NCBI GenBank assembly: GCA_009760855.2 | Contig: WPIO01000109.1 | Span: 1,334,001 to 1,372,843, forward strand | DNA: 38,843 nt | Source of the DNA: Cristatella mucedo | Lineage: Eukaryota; Bryozoa; Phylactolaemata; Cristatellidae | Direction: 5' to 3' | In this document: positions 1 through 11,429 of the stretch, one piece after another | How positions within the stretch are numbered: the first letter of the stretch is position 1 | Layout: each line of letters opens with the position of its first letter | Program-made: the position numbers and the translations under genes | The notes under the pieces: generated by a model | The model's database searches: none | Seen by the model: only the letters and a program-made list of their open reading frames with translations | What the model was told of the DNA's origin: nothing

Positions 1-562
1 AATCAAGTCGAGATAGTACTAAGGAGCTAGTCAAATGTGAAGCAAGCCTCTGTGGAAAACAGCTCCTAATCTCAGATTGGTATCGGACGTGATGGCAAGC
101 TGTAGAAGAGTTTCTAAACGAAGCTCTTACAGCTTATGCAGCTGTCAAAAACGACACCCACATTTTGAGCACGTGGTGACGGTCGCACTACACCATCACC
201 TTTTAGAAGAGTAAAGCCTTTTAATCCAGCCACACTCTTAGGGTTCCCTACGAGCAGCCGTTCGGTTATATTGTCATTGAGTTTCAAAACGTTTGCTGAC
301 GTCCAGGATCGAATGTCGGCAAGGCTGCATTCAGTTTATCAGTGGAATGATGACCTGATTATGAACTGACCGTCTCAAAGAATGTACTACGCCAACAAAG
401 GCATTCGCAGAGCTCGAGCCTGCCATCGTCTACTGAATTCACTTAAGGGTAAAAAGCTTGCTGATTAAACAGCCTCTTTTTGTATTGCGACAGAAGAGCC
501 TTTTCGGCTATCACCACGGCTTGCAGTGGCGATAAAGGATCGGCCACTTCAGCAATTGAACA
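1..562. other. no gene recognised
   Basis: I see no long open frame, no transposon protein motif and no RNA gene in this stretch. The only structure noted is a 7-bp inverted repeat (CACGACC at 563-569 and GGTCGTG at 580-586, 10-bp spacer) just beyond its right edge. It may be intergenic or intronic DNA. Confidence 0.4.
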
Positions 563-578
563 CACGACCGTGGGAGCA

Positions 579-966
579 GGGTCGTGAAAGCAAAGGCGGA
601 AATGCAATCATATCTACACGAGTCTAAATGCAATCCTGGAAGCCCGTGCTGTTTCAGTGCTCTGCCTACGTTCCCACAAGCCATAGCTATTAGGCTCGTA
701 AATGCTTCGGAAGCAGGGGCGAAATTGCATGCGAATTTAGGTAAGAAGCCATTTCTAGTTTACTGGATGTCAATGCAGTATTTGTGGTGAGCCGTGATGA
801 CACACTAGGTGAGGCGGTTGATTTTCGCTACCTCGGTCGCGATGTCCTTGGTTTGAAACCGGCGGTTGGTGATCATTTATGGGTGTTGCTTTTTAATGGT
901 GCTAGTGGCAAAGGCTCTTTAGTCATAATACAGAAGATGCTTGAGAATCAGCCTGAAGGCGCTTAA
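579..966 (+). CDS. possible two-exon hypothetical protein (exons 579-740 and 779-966)
   Basis: Two adjacent open frames lie in different phases. The first is open from 560 to a TGA at 788. The second is open from 745 to the TAA at 964 and reads like ordinary protein, for example SRDDTLGEAVDF and VGDHLWVLLFNGASGKGS. A consensus donor GTAAGA begins at 741 and an AG acceptor ends at 778. Removing these 38 bases joins the frames in phase and gives a protein of about 115 residues ending ENQPEGA. A true start was not identified; the reading may begin at an exon acceptor near 578. No domain was recognised. A 38-base intron would be very short for most animals, so the join may be coincidence and either frame may be noncoding. 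No neighbouring gene supports it. Confidence 0.2.
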
Positions 967-1137
967 TTATTATCGCATAGGAACTTGCTTTTTGCTTACA
1001 GTAATGTTTACGCATCATCATTTACTCTTCTGATTCCGACTATTGCACACACTTTCAGCCTAAGAATTAGATATGAAAAATTTATAACTCATCACTAAAA
1101 TTAGTAACTGTGAATAGCTTCTAGCCGCATGTAGTGA

Positions 1138-1490
1138 TAAAATAATAATAATTCACTTGATAAAGCGCCCCCAGAGAACTTAATCTCTCTCTAGGCGCTT
1201 TACATTTGCTGTAAAGTGAAATGCAATGGAATGGTAAGTAAAATCATGCTTGAAAAACAAACGAACTGAATAATATGGTTAGGGGTGACATGCACAGGGT
1301 CAGTATGCAAATGTGGTTAGTGGCAGCATGCACAGTGTCAGCACGCATAAGCACATCAAGGAAGAATCACAGGGACCCGCTAAATGCTGTCCTAAATAGG
1401 TGTGTTCTTAGGTTCCTTTTAAATGTGGTCAGGTCAGGGGATGTTCTGACGCAGGGCGGGAGGGAGTTCCAGGCTTTATAGTGTGATAAG
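1138..1490 (-). mobile_element. CR1/L2-type LINE, 5'-truncated 3' end (copy A)
   Basis: On the minus strand this copy encodes the last residues of a LINE ORF2 (KAWNSLPP, then a terminal AFSGSL-like end), followed by a 3' UTR shared with five other copies in the window. It ends in a hairpin: an 8-bp stem, AAAGCGCC paired with GGCGCTTT, around a 5-bp inner stem. An (ATT)n tail follows, visible on the plus strand as AATAATAATAATT at 1141-1153. All reverse transcriptase domain sequence is missing, so this is a dead insertion of about 350 bp. Its truncated 5' end abuts an inverted repeat at 1483-1513. Confidence 0.85.
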
Positions 1491-1513
1491 TAAGCCAACG
1501 TTTTACTTATCAC
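1483..1513. repeat. perfect 11-bp inverted repeat (hairpin)
   Basis: GTGATAAGTAA at 1483-1493 is the exact reverse complement of TTACTTATCAC at 1503-1513, with a 9-base spacer. It sits at the 5' truncation point of LINE copy A. It may have arisen at the insertion junction, by template switching or foldback synthesis, or it may be unrelated. Confidence 0.7.
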
Positions 1514-2344
1514 CGAGAGAAGGATAACATTTAACGACCGGAGACTAATATTACAATTAGCAGTAGAAAGCAGGGAGTTGAATTCGCTGATTTTCTTACG
1601 ACTTGATGCCAGTTTTATGTGACTCTGTCGTTTAACGTTACTCCTTTGCTGTCATTCTCCTGGAGTTGTCAATCAGGAATAAGCTTGCAAAACACGTACG
1701 CAATCACCCTCTCATTGGCAGATACATAGTTTTCGCTTAATGTTATATCAGAACTTGCCCTTGTTAAATTAGATATAGTGAAATTTGTGATTATTACGAT
1801 TTCCTAATACAAAGCATCAGTAACCTCATAAGGCCTTTCATAAAATGTATATCGCACGAATTGGTACATGGTAGCTTTAGTCAGTGAAACTCTAGGCTTT
1901 ACAGATACAGTAGGCCGGCTGTTAGGGGATGAGTTGGATATATTCCATCGTATCAGGCATGAGGTCCATGTTTTTATTGTGATTTTGCTTATGGATTGTA
2001 GCAGTTAGCAACTTGTTCAGGATATTGTGTTGTATTGTGTTGCCGTAGTGGACGCATTACTAGCTCCAGGTCAATGCACATTTCATACCTTGTGTCGCTC
2101 CTTGAACAGGCTAGGGTGGCATAGTCAAGACACGATCGTAGTGCTACCTTGCAGTGTTAGGCTGCAGATCATGACCATGCAACAGGTGAGCTGAGATTTT
2201 AGTGAGAAACCTCCATGGAGTGAGAGCCAGCTTCAGATAAAGATACTACCGTTGCATGCGATTGATGCAGCATGTATTCTAACCCAGGAGTGCTGGTTTT
2301 TAGCTGACCAAAGATAGCAGGCGACAAGGAACACCTAGAAGGTC
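1514..2344. other. no gene recognised
   Basis: I see no convincing coding frame, repeat shared with the rest of the window, or RNA gene. Stops are frequent in all frames. Confidence 0.4.
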
Positions 2345-2364
2345 GGTGAGCCTCATGACCCGTT

Positions 2365-2490
2365 GCTGCACACTAGGTAAGGCGTTCACTTTTCACGACA
2401 TCGATTCAACCGTCGTAGACTCGAATCCGGAAGTGGGCGATTCAGTATGGTCACTGAAGGCTGTATTGATAGCCCTAAAGGGCTTTTCTG
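2365..2490 (+). repeat. tRNA-like (SINE-type) fragment with B-box-like sequence
   Basis: The segment ACTCGAATCC near 2419 resembles the RNA polymerase III B box (GGTTCGANTCC) and is preceded by TCAACCGTCGTAG. A similar order of motifs, CAACCG, GTCGTAG, a B-box-like AATCC/AAATCC and GTGGG, recurs near 14100. Downstream, AGCCCT-AA-AGGGCT at 2471-2484 forms a short perfect hairpin running into TTTT, which would suit a Pol III stop. No complete cloverleaf can be drawn, so this is not a functional tRNA gene. A decayed tRNA-derived SINE is my inference; chance resemblance is possible. Confidence 0.25.
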
Positions 2491-5400
2491 TCGTTACATA
2501 AAAGGCTGTTGAATCAACTAGCATTTCTTTATAGAACGATGATCCAGTGGATGGCCGTTTATGTCAGCTACCTTTCGCAGGTGCTATAGAGTGTCAGTTA
2601 GATGATCAGGGCAGTAACACGGCCAGTTTGTAAATATGCTGCTCCGAGGCACTATTATCGTTCGCATCTCCCGATGTGCTAAAAAACGTAACCCTCTTGA
2701 TTTTGTCATGCTGAAATGAAGCTCAGTGAACCATTCAGCCCAGTGAACTAACCCTGACAATAATGGCCGGGAGCCAAGTTGCACACTTACATCGTGTCAG
2801 GTAAAGGTAACCTGTGAACAATTGCATACTTCGACTGTGAACCGTCCTACAGTAATCCACTATCGACTGTGCAAGTTTTGGTATTTTTGATTATCAAATG
2901 TGATAGCTTATGACTGCCATGTGATGTTACTCCGTAATCTTTTCAAGGCAAAATGAGCAGCTTTCTTTGGAAAACCTATATATACTACTGCTTCTACCAA
3001 ACTATAGGACTGGGTGAAGCCCTTCGCAGTGAATTCAAACGGCACTCTTGCACCTGTACAAAGCAGATTTCCATACGTGCTCAGGAACAGGTGACTAAGA
3101 AGCCTGTGTCGAGGTAAGCACCGTCAGATTAGTGTGTGCTCCTAGGATATACCCACTAGAAAAACTTACCTGGACCGGGAAATGCCTACCCTTTATAAGT
3201 TTGTCTAAGATTATCACTGATGTCTCGATTACCAAAGTGTGCCAGTGTAGTAAACGCTTTAGAAAAGGTTTACTGGTTTTTTAAATACTGAAGTCTTCAA
3301 ACTATGTTCTAACGACAGGAGTTAATATTGACTGCATCTCATGAAGATTCACTGCAGTCTTAGCTGAACTTGCTAATTGAGTTACGGAAGTTAAGCTCGT
3401 GCTACTTTAGTAATCAATTCAACGAAACCAAGCCCACGTACCCTTCTTCCGGTCTCCTCTAGTGGTAGCTAAATTTTGACCTATTGTTATATACACATTT
3501 ATTTTGTCACAGATATAGTCAAGAGTTGAACACCCAATTCTAAAATACCTGCTGAGCTAGTTTTCTCGCTATTTTCTCACTGCTTGCCGTCACTTTGATG
3601 TGATGGCACGTGATGGGTTTACCTTCTATTTGAAAACAAGCTTCGTTTCTTTCAATCAAGCATCTAAACATGCAAATCTATCACCGTTTTGCAGTAAATT
3701 CTTCTGTGAGAAGGTACTGCTAGACAAGCCTCGTGACGTACTCTCGCAGCAGACTTGCTGGTGTGGGAAGTATGGTCGTGGTTAGCACCAGTTTGTGAGT
3801 ACATGATGAGGCAGTTCGTTGCTGGCTCCAGACTGCAATGCTTAGGAACTATTCAGCTTCTCAGCAAGTTCTGAAAACTGTGGGTTCTGCATTCAAATGT
3901 GCTTCGGTTGCTAGTCTTTATAACGCATCTATGGTGCCCATTTCGAGATGTCTCGTGTATCCTTGGTCCAATACTTAGAGAATTTTTGTCGCTGAGGTGA
4001 CGACGGATGATGCAGGATCATGCGATGGTCAACATACTATTTTATTGATGCTACCCTGACTTAAGTCTACTTTTCTTAGCCTCTTGGTCACTTTTTGTGA
4101 CCATTTAGCAGTGCCAGTAAGTTTTTGTGTGCACCACATGGTAGTTACTGTAGTCATAACTAGGATATTGTAAAGGTAAGTGTTATATGGTTCGCTTCGG
4201 GAGATCTTACAATTTCTCTAGCAAGCATGGTAGCAGGCTTAGATAAGAATGCAACAGCTTACTGCCATCGTGTACGTACAATATCAAAGTTGAACACAAG
4301 ATTCTCTCAGAGTCACTTGTGAAAAGTAGATCATATTCGTAGTTACCTGAACACAATTGTGCACACGTAAGAATGCAAAGCCAGCACAGGAAAAAGGCAA
4401 GTTTATTAGGTTCAGGGAAAGCTGAGTAGAGCAGTAACCGCAGGACTGTAAGAATGCTTTACAGATCAGTTTATTCAAAGCCTCGTTTATATATCAACAA
4501 ACGAGCATTGATCGCTTTTGTTTTGCTTGCAGCTTTTAAATCAAGTCTCTGCTTCTGGACTCAAACCGTAGACCCAGGTTAATAAGACCAGGCACCTTAC
4601 CCGAGGGCTGAGACCCAAGGGCAAGCAAGCCTAAGTGATTATAATAAAGTCGATATTATCCATGAACGGGAGTTCGGCACCAGTGTTGTAATGTGGCAGC
4701 TATCCTCTTGCCGACTAAACTGACAAGCTGTAAAGGTTTGTACTAAGCTCAGTTTCCAGCAAAGTAGTCGAGATCTTGATTAGGCACATGGTCACCACTT
4801 CCAATGACCTTGCACATAGTTTGATCTCATGTATTTTTTGTTGCTTTGTATGTACTTTTTTCTCTACTGTGTTTGCTAGTATTCAAACGTTGCTAATGTG
4901 GCCGACTTTCATGTTTACCGGTTGGAGGAGCAGAAAAACGAGAGAAAAACGAGCTAGTTTTGGAATTGGGATGTTGCCGTCTAATTCTGTAACTAAGTGT
5001 GAGCTCTGACTTGCGTGCAGTCACAAAGTGCTTCTGAATTATTGTCATTATCACTCGCCTGGTCTTGTCAAGGTCGACTAATGTCAATCCCTACTGGAAA
5101 GTAGCAATTGCTGACACAGTTAAGTTTTTGTATTTGCAAAGTGGTATTCAATCGTTATTAGTGCAGATTACTTTAGATAAATAAATGGCCAAGTAGTTCT
5201 TACGATCGTGCATATTCTGTACTATTGAGCCGTTCCAGTTCAGCCTGTGAACACTATATTGTCGTGCTCTTACTTGAGCCAAGATAATATCAACTGTGAT
5301 TTATGGCTTTCGAAGGGGCTTTAAGGCCGGAAGCAAGCTACTTGATGATTGAGCTGCTGCCGTTCTGAGCTGAGCATGATGGAGACTGCTTTGACCAGGC

Positions 5401-6189
5401 TGCAGCAGGTCCGGCCGAGGTTTATCTGATGTAATAATTATAGGCCCGCCAGCAATCCAGCCAAGAGTCACAAAAAAAACAACTTCCGAATGAATGACTT
5501 AGAGCAGCAAGGGTACACTGGATCGAGAAAAATGGCCCTGGGCTCTTGCCTTCAAGGACGCCATGGTGCACTTCTCTGGGTGAGCAGCTTGCAGTGCAGC
5601 AGCACTGGCGGCGATAGAAAGTTCTGTGGCCGAAGCAGCAACCTGTCTGCAGAGCGACTGCCTCACTGATCGCCTGGCCTCTGAGCCAAACATTGAAATG
5701 TAAGGCTTCTGCAGCTGAGCTTTCCGATCCTCAAAGAATGACCAGACACGATTATCAGGACAGCAACAACTAGCTCATTTGTTGCTACTTCGACTAAGTC
5801 TTATAATTTATCAAAGTAATATCAAATATGCCTAATACGGTTCATGCACTACGACACTACGTACTACGAATATGCTGGACAAAGTTACAACTACTGACAT
5901 TCTCTGTGCAGCTTTCTCTACGACCAAGTGGCGTTGTTTCGTTTGGCCCCATGGTTGTTTACTGCTTACCAGTCCATGATTATGTCCTGTCCCTTGAGGA
6001 AGTTGTGTCCCTGAGAGTATTTTTGTTTGCTCCAGCCTACTGAGGTAAATGTGATTCATAAATGATTGCCTATACTTTACAAGGCCCGAAACCCTCGCAT
6101 GTTCGTATTTGTATATCCCAATATTATTGTGCAATAGGTTCTCATATCAAGTAAGCACTCCAAAACCGGAATTTAGATTGGTTATCTGA
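2491..6189. other. long stretch without recognisable genes
   Basis: Only short open frames occur here, none with a recognisable motif and none flanked by convincing splice sites. Around 5560-5660 there is a patch rich in GCN/CAG triplets that gives Ala-rich readings on the minus strand. It resembles GCN-rich patches at 18.65, 20.0 and 20.84 kb. I see no transposon protein and no shared repeat edge. Confidence 0.45.
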
Positions 6190-6227
6190 TATATAACGAA
6201 TCTATATAACGAATCTATATAACGAAC
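6190..6227. repeat. 13-bp tandem repeat, about three copies
   Basis: The unit TATATAACGAATC occurs at 6190-6202 and 6203-6215, followed by a 12-base variant (TATATAACGAAC) at 6216-6227. It is a small AT-rich minisatellite with no coding content. Confidence 0.85.
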
Positions 6228-6879
6228 TAATAGATGTAACTGCTATAGTCATTGTCATTCGAGTGTGAATGCATGCAAGCAAGAGCAGAGAAAATGGTGC
6301 AGTCACTCACGGTCTTTAAGAATAGGTACTTGGAGCTCACCGCATTTGTAATATACGCTTGAGTGTACATAATATTGAAAAGAGTATATTAGTAATAGAT
6401 GCAAATAGTGGAGCTTAGTTTAGCTTCTCTTCGTGCCCTCTCTGCCCCCCTTTGTCCCAGCGTAATCAGCAGTGGCAAACAACGACCTGCTTCTCTTAAC
6501 AATAGCAGCAGCCCCCCTTTTTTCGACCCCCTGATCTAGCTCCCTTGAATCAGCACCCAGGGACATGTGCCCCCTGCCTAATTCGGCATGCCACTGGCAG
6601 GACATAAAAGTTTGTGTGGCTTGCGGCTAAACGACACTCCCTGCAATCCATAGACACAATCTTCAAGTGAGTGAATTGGCTGAGCACTTGCCGAAACACT
6701 TAAAAGTGATTGCAGTGCAACCTGCTGATAAAATCTGACAATCTCCAGCCAAATCTGTGTTGATGGGTAGGCAGTTTTCGGCATTTATATGTTGCCTAGC
6801 ATTTGAATAACGGTCTGGTTGTGATTCATTTGCGCACAAAAATAACTCTTAAAACTAATAAAACAACTCGATTACCTCA
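6228..6879. other. no gene recognised
   Basis: AT-rich up to about 6420, then C-rich on the plus strand (6420-6600). I see no supported gene, RNA or repeat element. Confidence 0.4.
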
Positions 6880-8220
6880 ATCCTACAGCAGCTGGAACCA
6901 GGTCTTAAAGCCCAGCCGAGCTGGGCAAAGTAGGCAGGCACGAGAAGAAGCTGGGCTCAGGGAGAATGCTTGGCCTGCTGGACGGCTGAGGGTTGGGACC
7001 TGCATCCGTCCATTTCACCCTGTAGAGACTCATAGGAAGTTGTCACTGCCATTGTGGCTGTGCATTCGAACGGCTTCAACCGGCTGAACTACAACTCTAA
7101 GCAGACGGCGACTTCGCTAAGCTATGAGGTGGGGATGAGCTAGAGTACCACATAGCTGGAGATTAACCTGCATATGCAGTGCTGCCAGCCAAGCTAGAGA
7201 AAAATATTCCTTTTTCAACCTTTTCCAACCAAAATACTGAGTGGGTGAATTCTACAGAACAGTTTGGCCAGGAATCGTACTGCTTGATGCTTGTCTCTCT
7301 TCTTCCCTTTGCATTATTAGTCTAGATATTCATGCCAACGGCTTCGAGTCAGAGCTAAGAAGCTCTGGAACCTGGGTGGTGAGATCGAGCAGGGCAGCTC
7401 TCTGAAGACACTAAAAATATATTACTGCAACTGAAGTCTATTAGAGAGTCATGAATGTTCGTTTCGGAGCTCTTTCCTCCGACGAAGAAATGACTTTACT
7501 CAAATCTCTGAAATGAACTGGATATTCATCAAGTCTAAAGTCATGCACGAACCATTCTCTTATTCTAGCCGGACTTTAATATCGGCAAAATCCAGTTATT
7601 TTAAACAGCAGAGCAATGGATAGCATCGTATTGATCGTTTGACTGTCCCTTACTTTGCTTACGGCAGTACAGGAACAGGCGATAACTACAGGCAATGAAC
7701 TTTTTCTGATGATCGGACAACAGAAGCTCACCAGAGTTAATGCATAGCCATGACTTTTTATACGACGGATGCCCTCGGCTACTAGCTGACTAGTTTTAAG
7801 TCAGCAAACACATGTGAGAGCCGGCTTCGACTCACCGATAGCTTTAAGCAAGACTCTTGGGCCGGTTTCACTATAACTGCTGCCTTAGATAGCTGCAGAG
7901 CAAAGTGTAACCTATTAGCTTGTGCCTGCAAAATCATAAGCTGGTTCATTTGAGCATACAACTAACACCAGCTGCTTTGGAGAGGTGCCGAGCTGAATCA
8001 TGGCCGCTTGGTCTGAAGGCACCTGGAGCTGGACTTATTAGGTTTTGCTGATGAGTCTTCGATAAGCCTTGCCTAAGTGTTGGGCCACTTCCCCATTCTG
8101 TAATGGCGACCTGCAGTTTCGAGTAAGAAGCAAGTAGCATACAGGTCTCGCTGTGTCAGCCTGAGGAACCACGAGCTAATGAGACATGCGATTGCCCAGC
8201 AAGGTCTAGCTGCTTGTAAC
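6880..8220 (+). repeat. unidentified long repeat family, copy 1 (5' portion)
   Basis: This segment aligns by eye, in the same order and orientation, with 8540-10000. Shared landmarks are GCCTGCTGGA at 6973 and 8705, AACCTGCA-ATGCAGTG at 7165 and 8925, TTGGCCAGGAATC at 7264 and 9011, TCTAGCCGGA at 7565 and 9350, a 7-bp perfect hairpin at 7785 and 9546, and GAACCAC followed by ACATGCGATT at 8167-8193 and 9943-9961. The copies are heavily diverged with many small indels. No transposase, integrase or reverse transcriptase motif was seen, and frames are broken. It is therefore either a nonautonomous or fossil transposon or an old segmental duplication. Orientation is nominal. Confidence 0.6.
7785..7805. 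repeat. 7-bp perfect hairpin in repeat copy 1
   Basis: GCTGACT and AGTCAGC flank the 7-base loop AGTTTTA. The matching hairpin in copy 2 (9546-9566) differs in sequence but keeps pairing, because one C-G pair has become T-A. Both changes are also what CpG deamination would give. Confidence 0.7.
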
Positions 8221-8539
8221 AGCTCGACGATCTTTGACTAGGCCGAAGCTACTGAATAGGTGTTAGGCAATAGTGCTCAGCTTCATATTTGAATGGCCTC
8301 CCCAAACTAGCCTTGACCCTAGCAAAGCTTGCCAGTAACATTCAGCATGCAATAGGAGACACTCACTCTACTGAGTAAGTAGTAAGGACTAGATTAAGAA
8401 AAGGCTCACGCACTTGTATGCTAGGCTTTTCATAGAAAATTAGGTAATGGCTTGGCATTAATTTTTTTCAATAGGTTTTATTTGAGAGGGAAATGCTTTA
8501 GAACTGGACGACTTTGAAATAAGAACGTGTCGGAACGCC
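8221..8539. other. spacer between repeat copies 1 and 2
   Basis: No gene or recognised repeat. The sequence does not align by eye with the region following copy 2. Confidence 0.35.
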
Positions 8540-10850
8540 TAAAGAATGACTACAGAGCTGGCGAGCCGGAGGAGCAAGCAGCAGCCAAGTAGACTGGAGT
8601 AGCTGCAGAAAAGGCTGACGGTAGCTGGCACCGTGTCTGCAAGCCCAGCAGAGCTGGGGACACTGTGCAGGCACAAGAAGGAGGTAGATGCAGTGACCTG
8701 ATCGGCCTGCTGGATGGCAATAGCTATGACCTGCATTTCGCATGCATTTCGGCCATGGCTTGCTACAGAGACTCAGACTAAGATATCGCCACCATTTTGG
8801 CAGTGCATTCGCTCTGCACCAAACCACTCACTCCAATCAGCCGGCGACTTTGGTGAGCTATGAGGGGGTGATGAAATAGAGAGCAATAGCATGAGATCTT
8901 AGACAATTTGACCGGCGGGGATTAACCTGCAAATGCAGTGCCATAAGCCGAGCTTGGGAAAGACCAGCTTTTCAAAAATATACAATAGCAAATCTGAATG
9001 AGTACACTCTGCCTCAGATTGGCCAGGAATCCTCACGGCTCTTACCACTCTAAGCTTATCTCTCTCGCTCTCCTTGCTTTTTCTATCACTCTAGATCGGA
9101 CGCATTCACAGAGCTCCGAGCAAGACACAGGAAGCTCTTGAACCTTACGACAAGGGTTGTACAGTTGAGCATTAAGTAAGAGAGTTACAATTGCTTTGAG
9201 GTGCAAAAATCATGTTACTGCTTCGAACCGTTAAACAGCTTGGAATAGTGTCGGTTGTCTTTCCTTCGACAAAGGAATAACAATCCTCTATTCTCTGATA
9301 TTTACTTTGGGCTCATCAAGTCCGAAGATAGGTACTAACCATTCTACCATTCTAGCCGGACCCAAAGATCAGGAAAAACTAGTGCTCTTAAGCAGCATTG
9401 CAATGGACAGTGTGCTGATGACTTTCCCTAAATTTACTCACGGCTACAGTACAGCTGATGATGACTTCTGATGGACTGGCAACACAAGGTGAACCGAGGT
9501 AATGCATACCCATGACTTTGTTAGGATGGAGGCCCTTGTCTGCAGGCCGACTAGTTGAAAGTCGGCAAAAGCTAGTGAGAGCCGGGTTCAATTCACCCAC
9601 GGCTTTAGCAAAGCTCGTAAGCTGGTCTTAAAATGGCTGCTGCTTTGATTGTGGTGGAGGAAAGCGTGCTCTGTACTATATGTCCTGCCCGCAAGATAAT
9701 ACACGGGCTAGATCTTAATTGCAGGTGATACCTGCTGCTATAGAGTGGTACCGAGCAGGATACTGGCAGCTTGGTCTGCAAGCGTCCGGAGCTGTACTTG
9801 CTACGTTTTTATCAGGAGTCTTCGTTAAGACTTCAATAAGTATTGGACCACATCCTCATATTGTATTTAGACCTAGGCACCGTCACTCGAGTAGAAATAT
9901 GGAAGGAGGAAGGACTCGCCACACTAACCCGCCGAACCACAAGCGAATAAGACATGCGATTACTCTGCATGATGAGAAGACCATGCAGAATTCACGAATA
10001 ATGAATCGTGAAAGGCTTGTCATTAACTTGCGAGCTAGTCAGTCATCCGCAACTTTTGAACGATAGGATTTGCAATAACGGTGCAAAAAAATTAAACACA
10101 TGAACAAGCAACTTGTATATCCAAACTGGAGCAGAGATATCTGATAATAATGTTAATTGAAACAAATTGCTACCATGCAAATGACTCAAAACGGATTCTG
10201 CACTTGCTAAATGGTTTTAAACGACACAGCAATTCCCTGAGGTTTTAAAGAGGTCTCCTTTGGTGTAGAAATTTTTTTTAGAACATGCAATCCATCACAC
10301 AATTGTAGCTCAGATGTGGACTATAAGGCCTTAAGTTATTATTTTACTAATCAAATCATCAAATGGCAGGATGCGGCTCACATCGTTAGAACCGCTAAGA
10401 GAACTTATATTTCTGGGAATTTGAGGACAGTAATTAAGAACGGAGCATTTGAGCCTCAGCATACTGCAATTGAACGTTGCTGACATGGATAATTCCCAGT
10501 TGCTGCTTGCATTCAGAGCGATTGTAGATTGTGTCTGGAAATATATGATGACAAGGATAGGCTGGTTTGCACTGACGACTGCTCGTACACTTATGAGTCG
10601 TTCTACTACCTTACTTACACTATAGTGCATTGCAGGGAAACCTCCCCACGTTCAGATTTGAATAACAGCTACACCATACAGTCACACCCAATAGCTTGGG
10701 CAGCAACACAGTATCCGAAACAAAGAAAACACTCAAGAGACACAAAGCGAGTGTGTGTTAAGCCTGCTAGCACTAAAGGGTTATCGGTCAATTAGACAAG
10801 GCGAATACACAGACGAAGTAAGGTATGTCAAGGCAGCTGATATTGACAGC
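8540..10850 (+). repeat. unidentified long repeat family, copy 2 (longest)
   Basis: This is the most complete member. Its first 1.45 kb matches copy 1. The portion from about 9940 to 10850 matches copy 3 downstream: GGATTTGCAATAA at 10066 and 11530, an AGAGGTCTC block, GAGGACAGT, GCATTCAGAGCGATTGTA against GCATTCAAAGCCATTGTA, GACTGCTC-TACACT, and TTAAGCCTGCTAG at 10759 and 12779. A 115-codon open frame (9719-10066) lies inside it but has no family motif and is not open in copy 1. On the minus strand near 10480-10590, a short reading with ALNASS is shared with copy 3, hinting at former coding on that strand. Terminal repeats and boundaries were not identified. Confidence 0.6.
9546..9566. repeat. 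7-bp perfect hairpin in repeat copy 2
   Basis: GCCGACT and AGTCGGC flank the 7-base loop AGTTGAA. About 20 bases further on, GGGTTCAATTCACCC resembles a tRNA T-arm or B box. The loop lacks the U expected at position 33 of an anticodon loop, and the spacing is too long for a normal tRNA, so a tRNA gene is not supported. Confidence 0.65.
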
Positions 10851-11429
10851 TTATATTGACAGCTGACCAAGAAAGCAGAAGTTAGGGCATACCAGACAGC
10901 CAATAAAACCGAGATGTATTCGATGCACCTTCACGATTACACCACATGAATTAGCTGAGGCTAGCTGGCGATCTAAATAATACTTGAGGCTGTACAATTG
11001 TCAATGCAGATGGTCACGTGTCAATGTATGCAAGATACCGGAATTGTCGCTAAGCCTTGAACAATCGTGCTTGTCGTTGATTTAGATGCCTAACTCATGG
11101 TTGCAGGTCGTCATGCCTCTGTAGCCAGAGACCTACTGTACCTTCTATTAAATTCACTGAAGCGCGGATTAAGTTAACTTGTTGAGGCACATTAGCAAGC
11201 CGAGCACAGTAGCATTGCTAGTTATCTCTCTCAAGCATGGAGGATTGGTGGTGATATACTGAGTATCTCATTAACTTTCAGACGACCGAATCTGTGACTA
11301 CTCTAAACTCTCAGAAGTCGGGCCTGTCCATAAGATATACAATTCAGCATTAAATCTTGCCAGAAAAATTGCCACCACTATGTGAGTACGTTTGAAATAT
11401 TTGTGATTTCAAAGCCAGATTGGAGAAAG
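10851..11429. other. spacer between repeat copies 2 and 3
   Basis: No gene, RNA or shared repeat recognised. Confidence 0.35.

Noticed and set aside
741-758. 18-base GT-AG mini-intron of nucleomorph type
   Set aside because: Its removal leaves the reading frame unchanged and does not join the downstream protein-like frame; the 38-base alternative does.
2471-2490. Bacterial rho-independent terminator
   Set aside because: The hairpin with a T run is short and there is no bacterial gene upstream; the window is eukaryotic.
9527-9602. Functional tRNA gene around the hairpin and T-arm-like sequence
   Set aside because: The loop lacks U33, the hairpin-to-T-arm spacing is too long, and no acceptor stem pairs.
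9719-10066. 115-codon open frame as a gene
   Set aside because: It lies inside the degenerate repeat, is not open in the corresponding part of copy 1, and has no recognisable domain.
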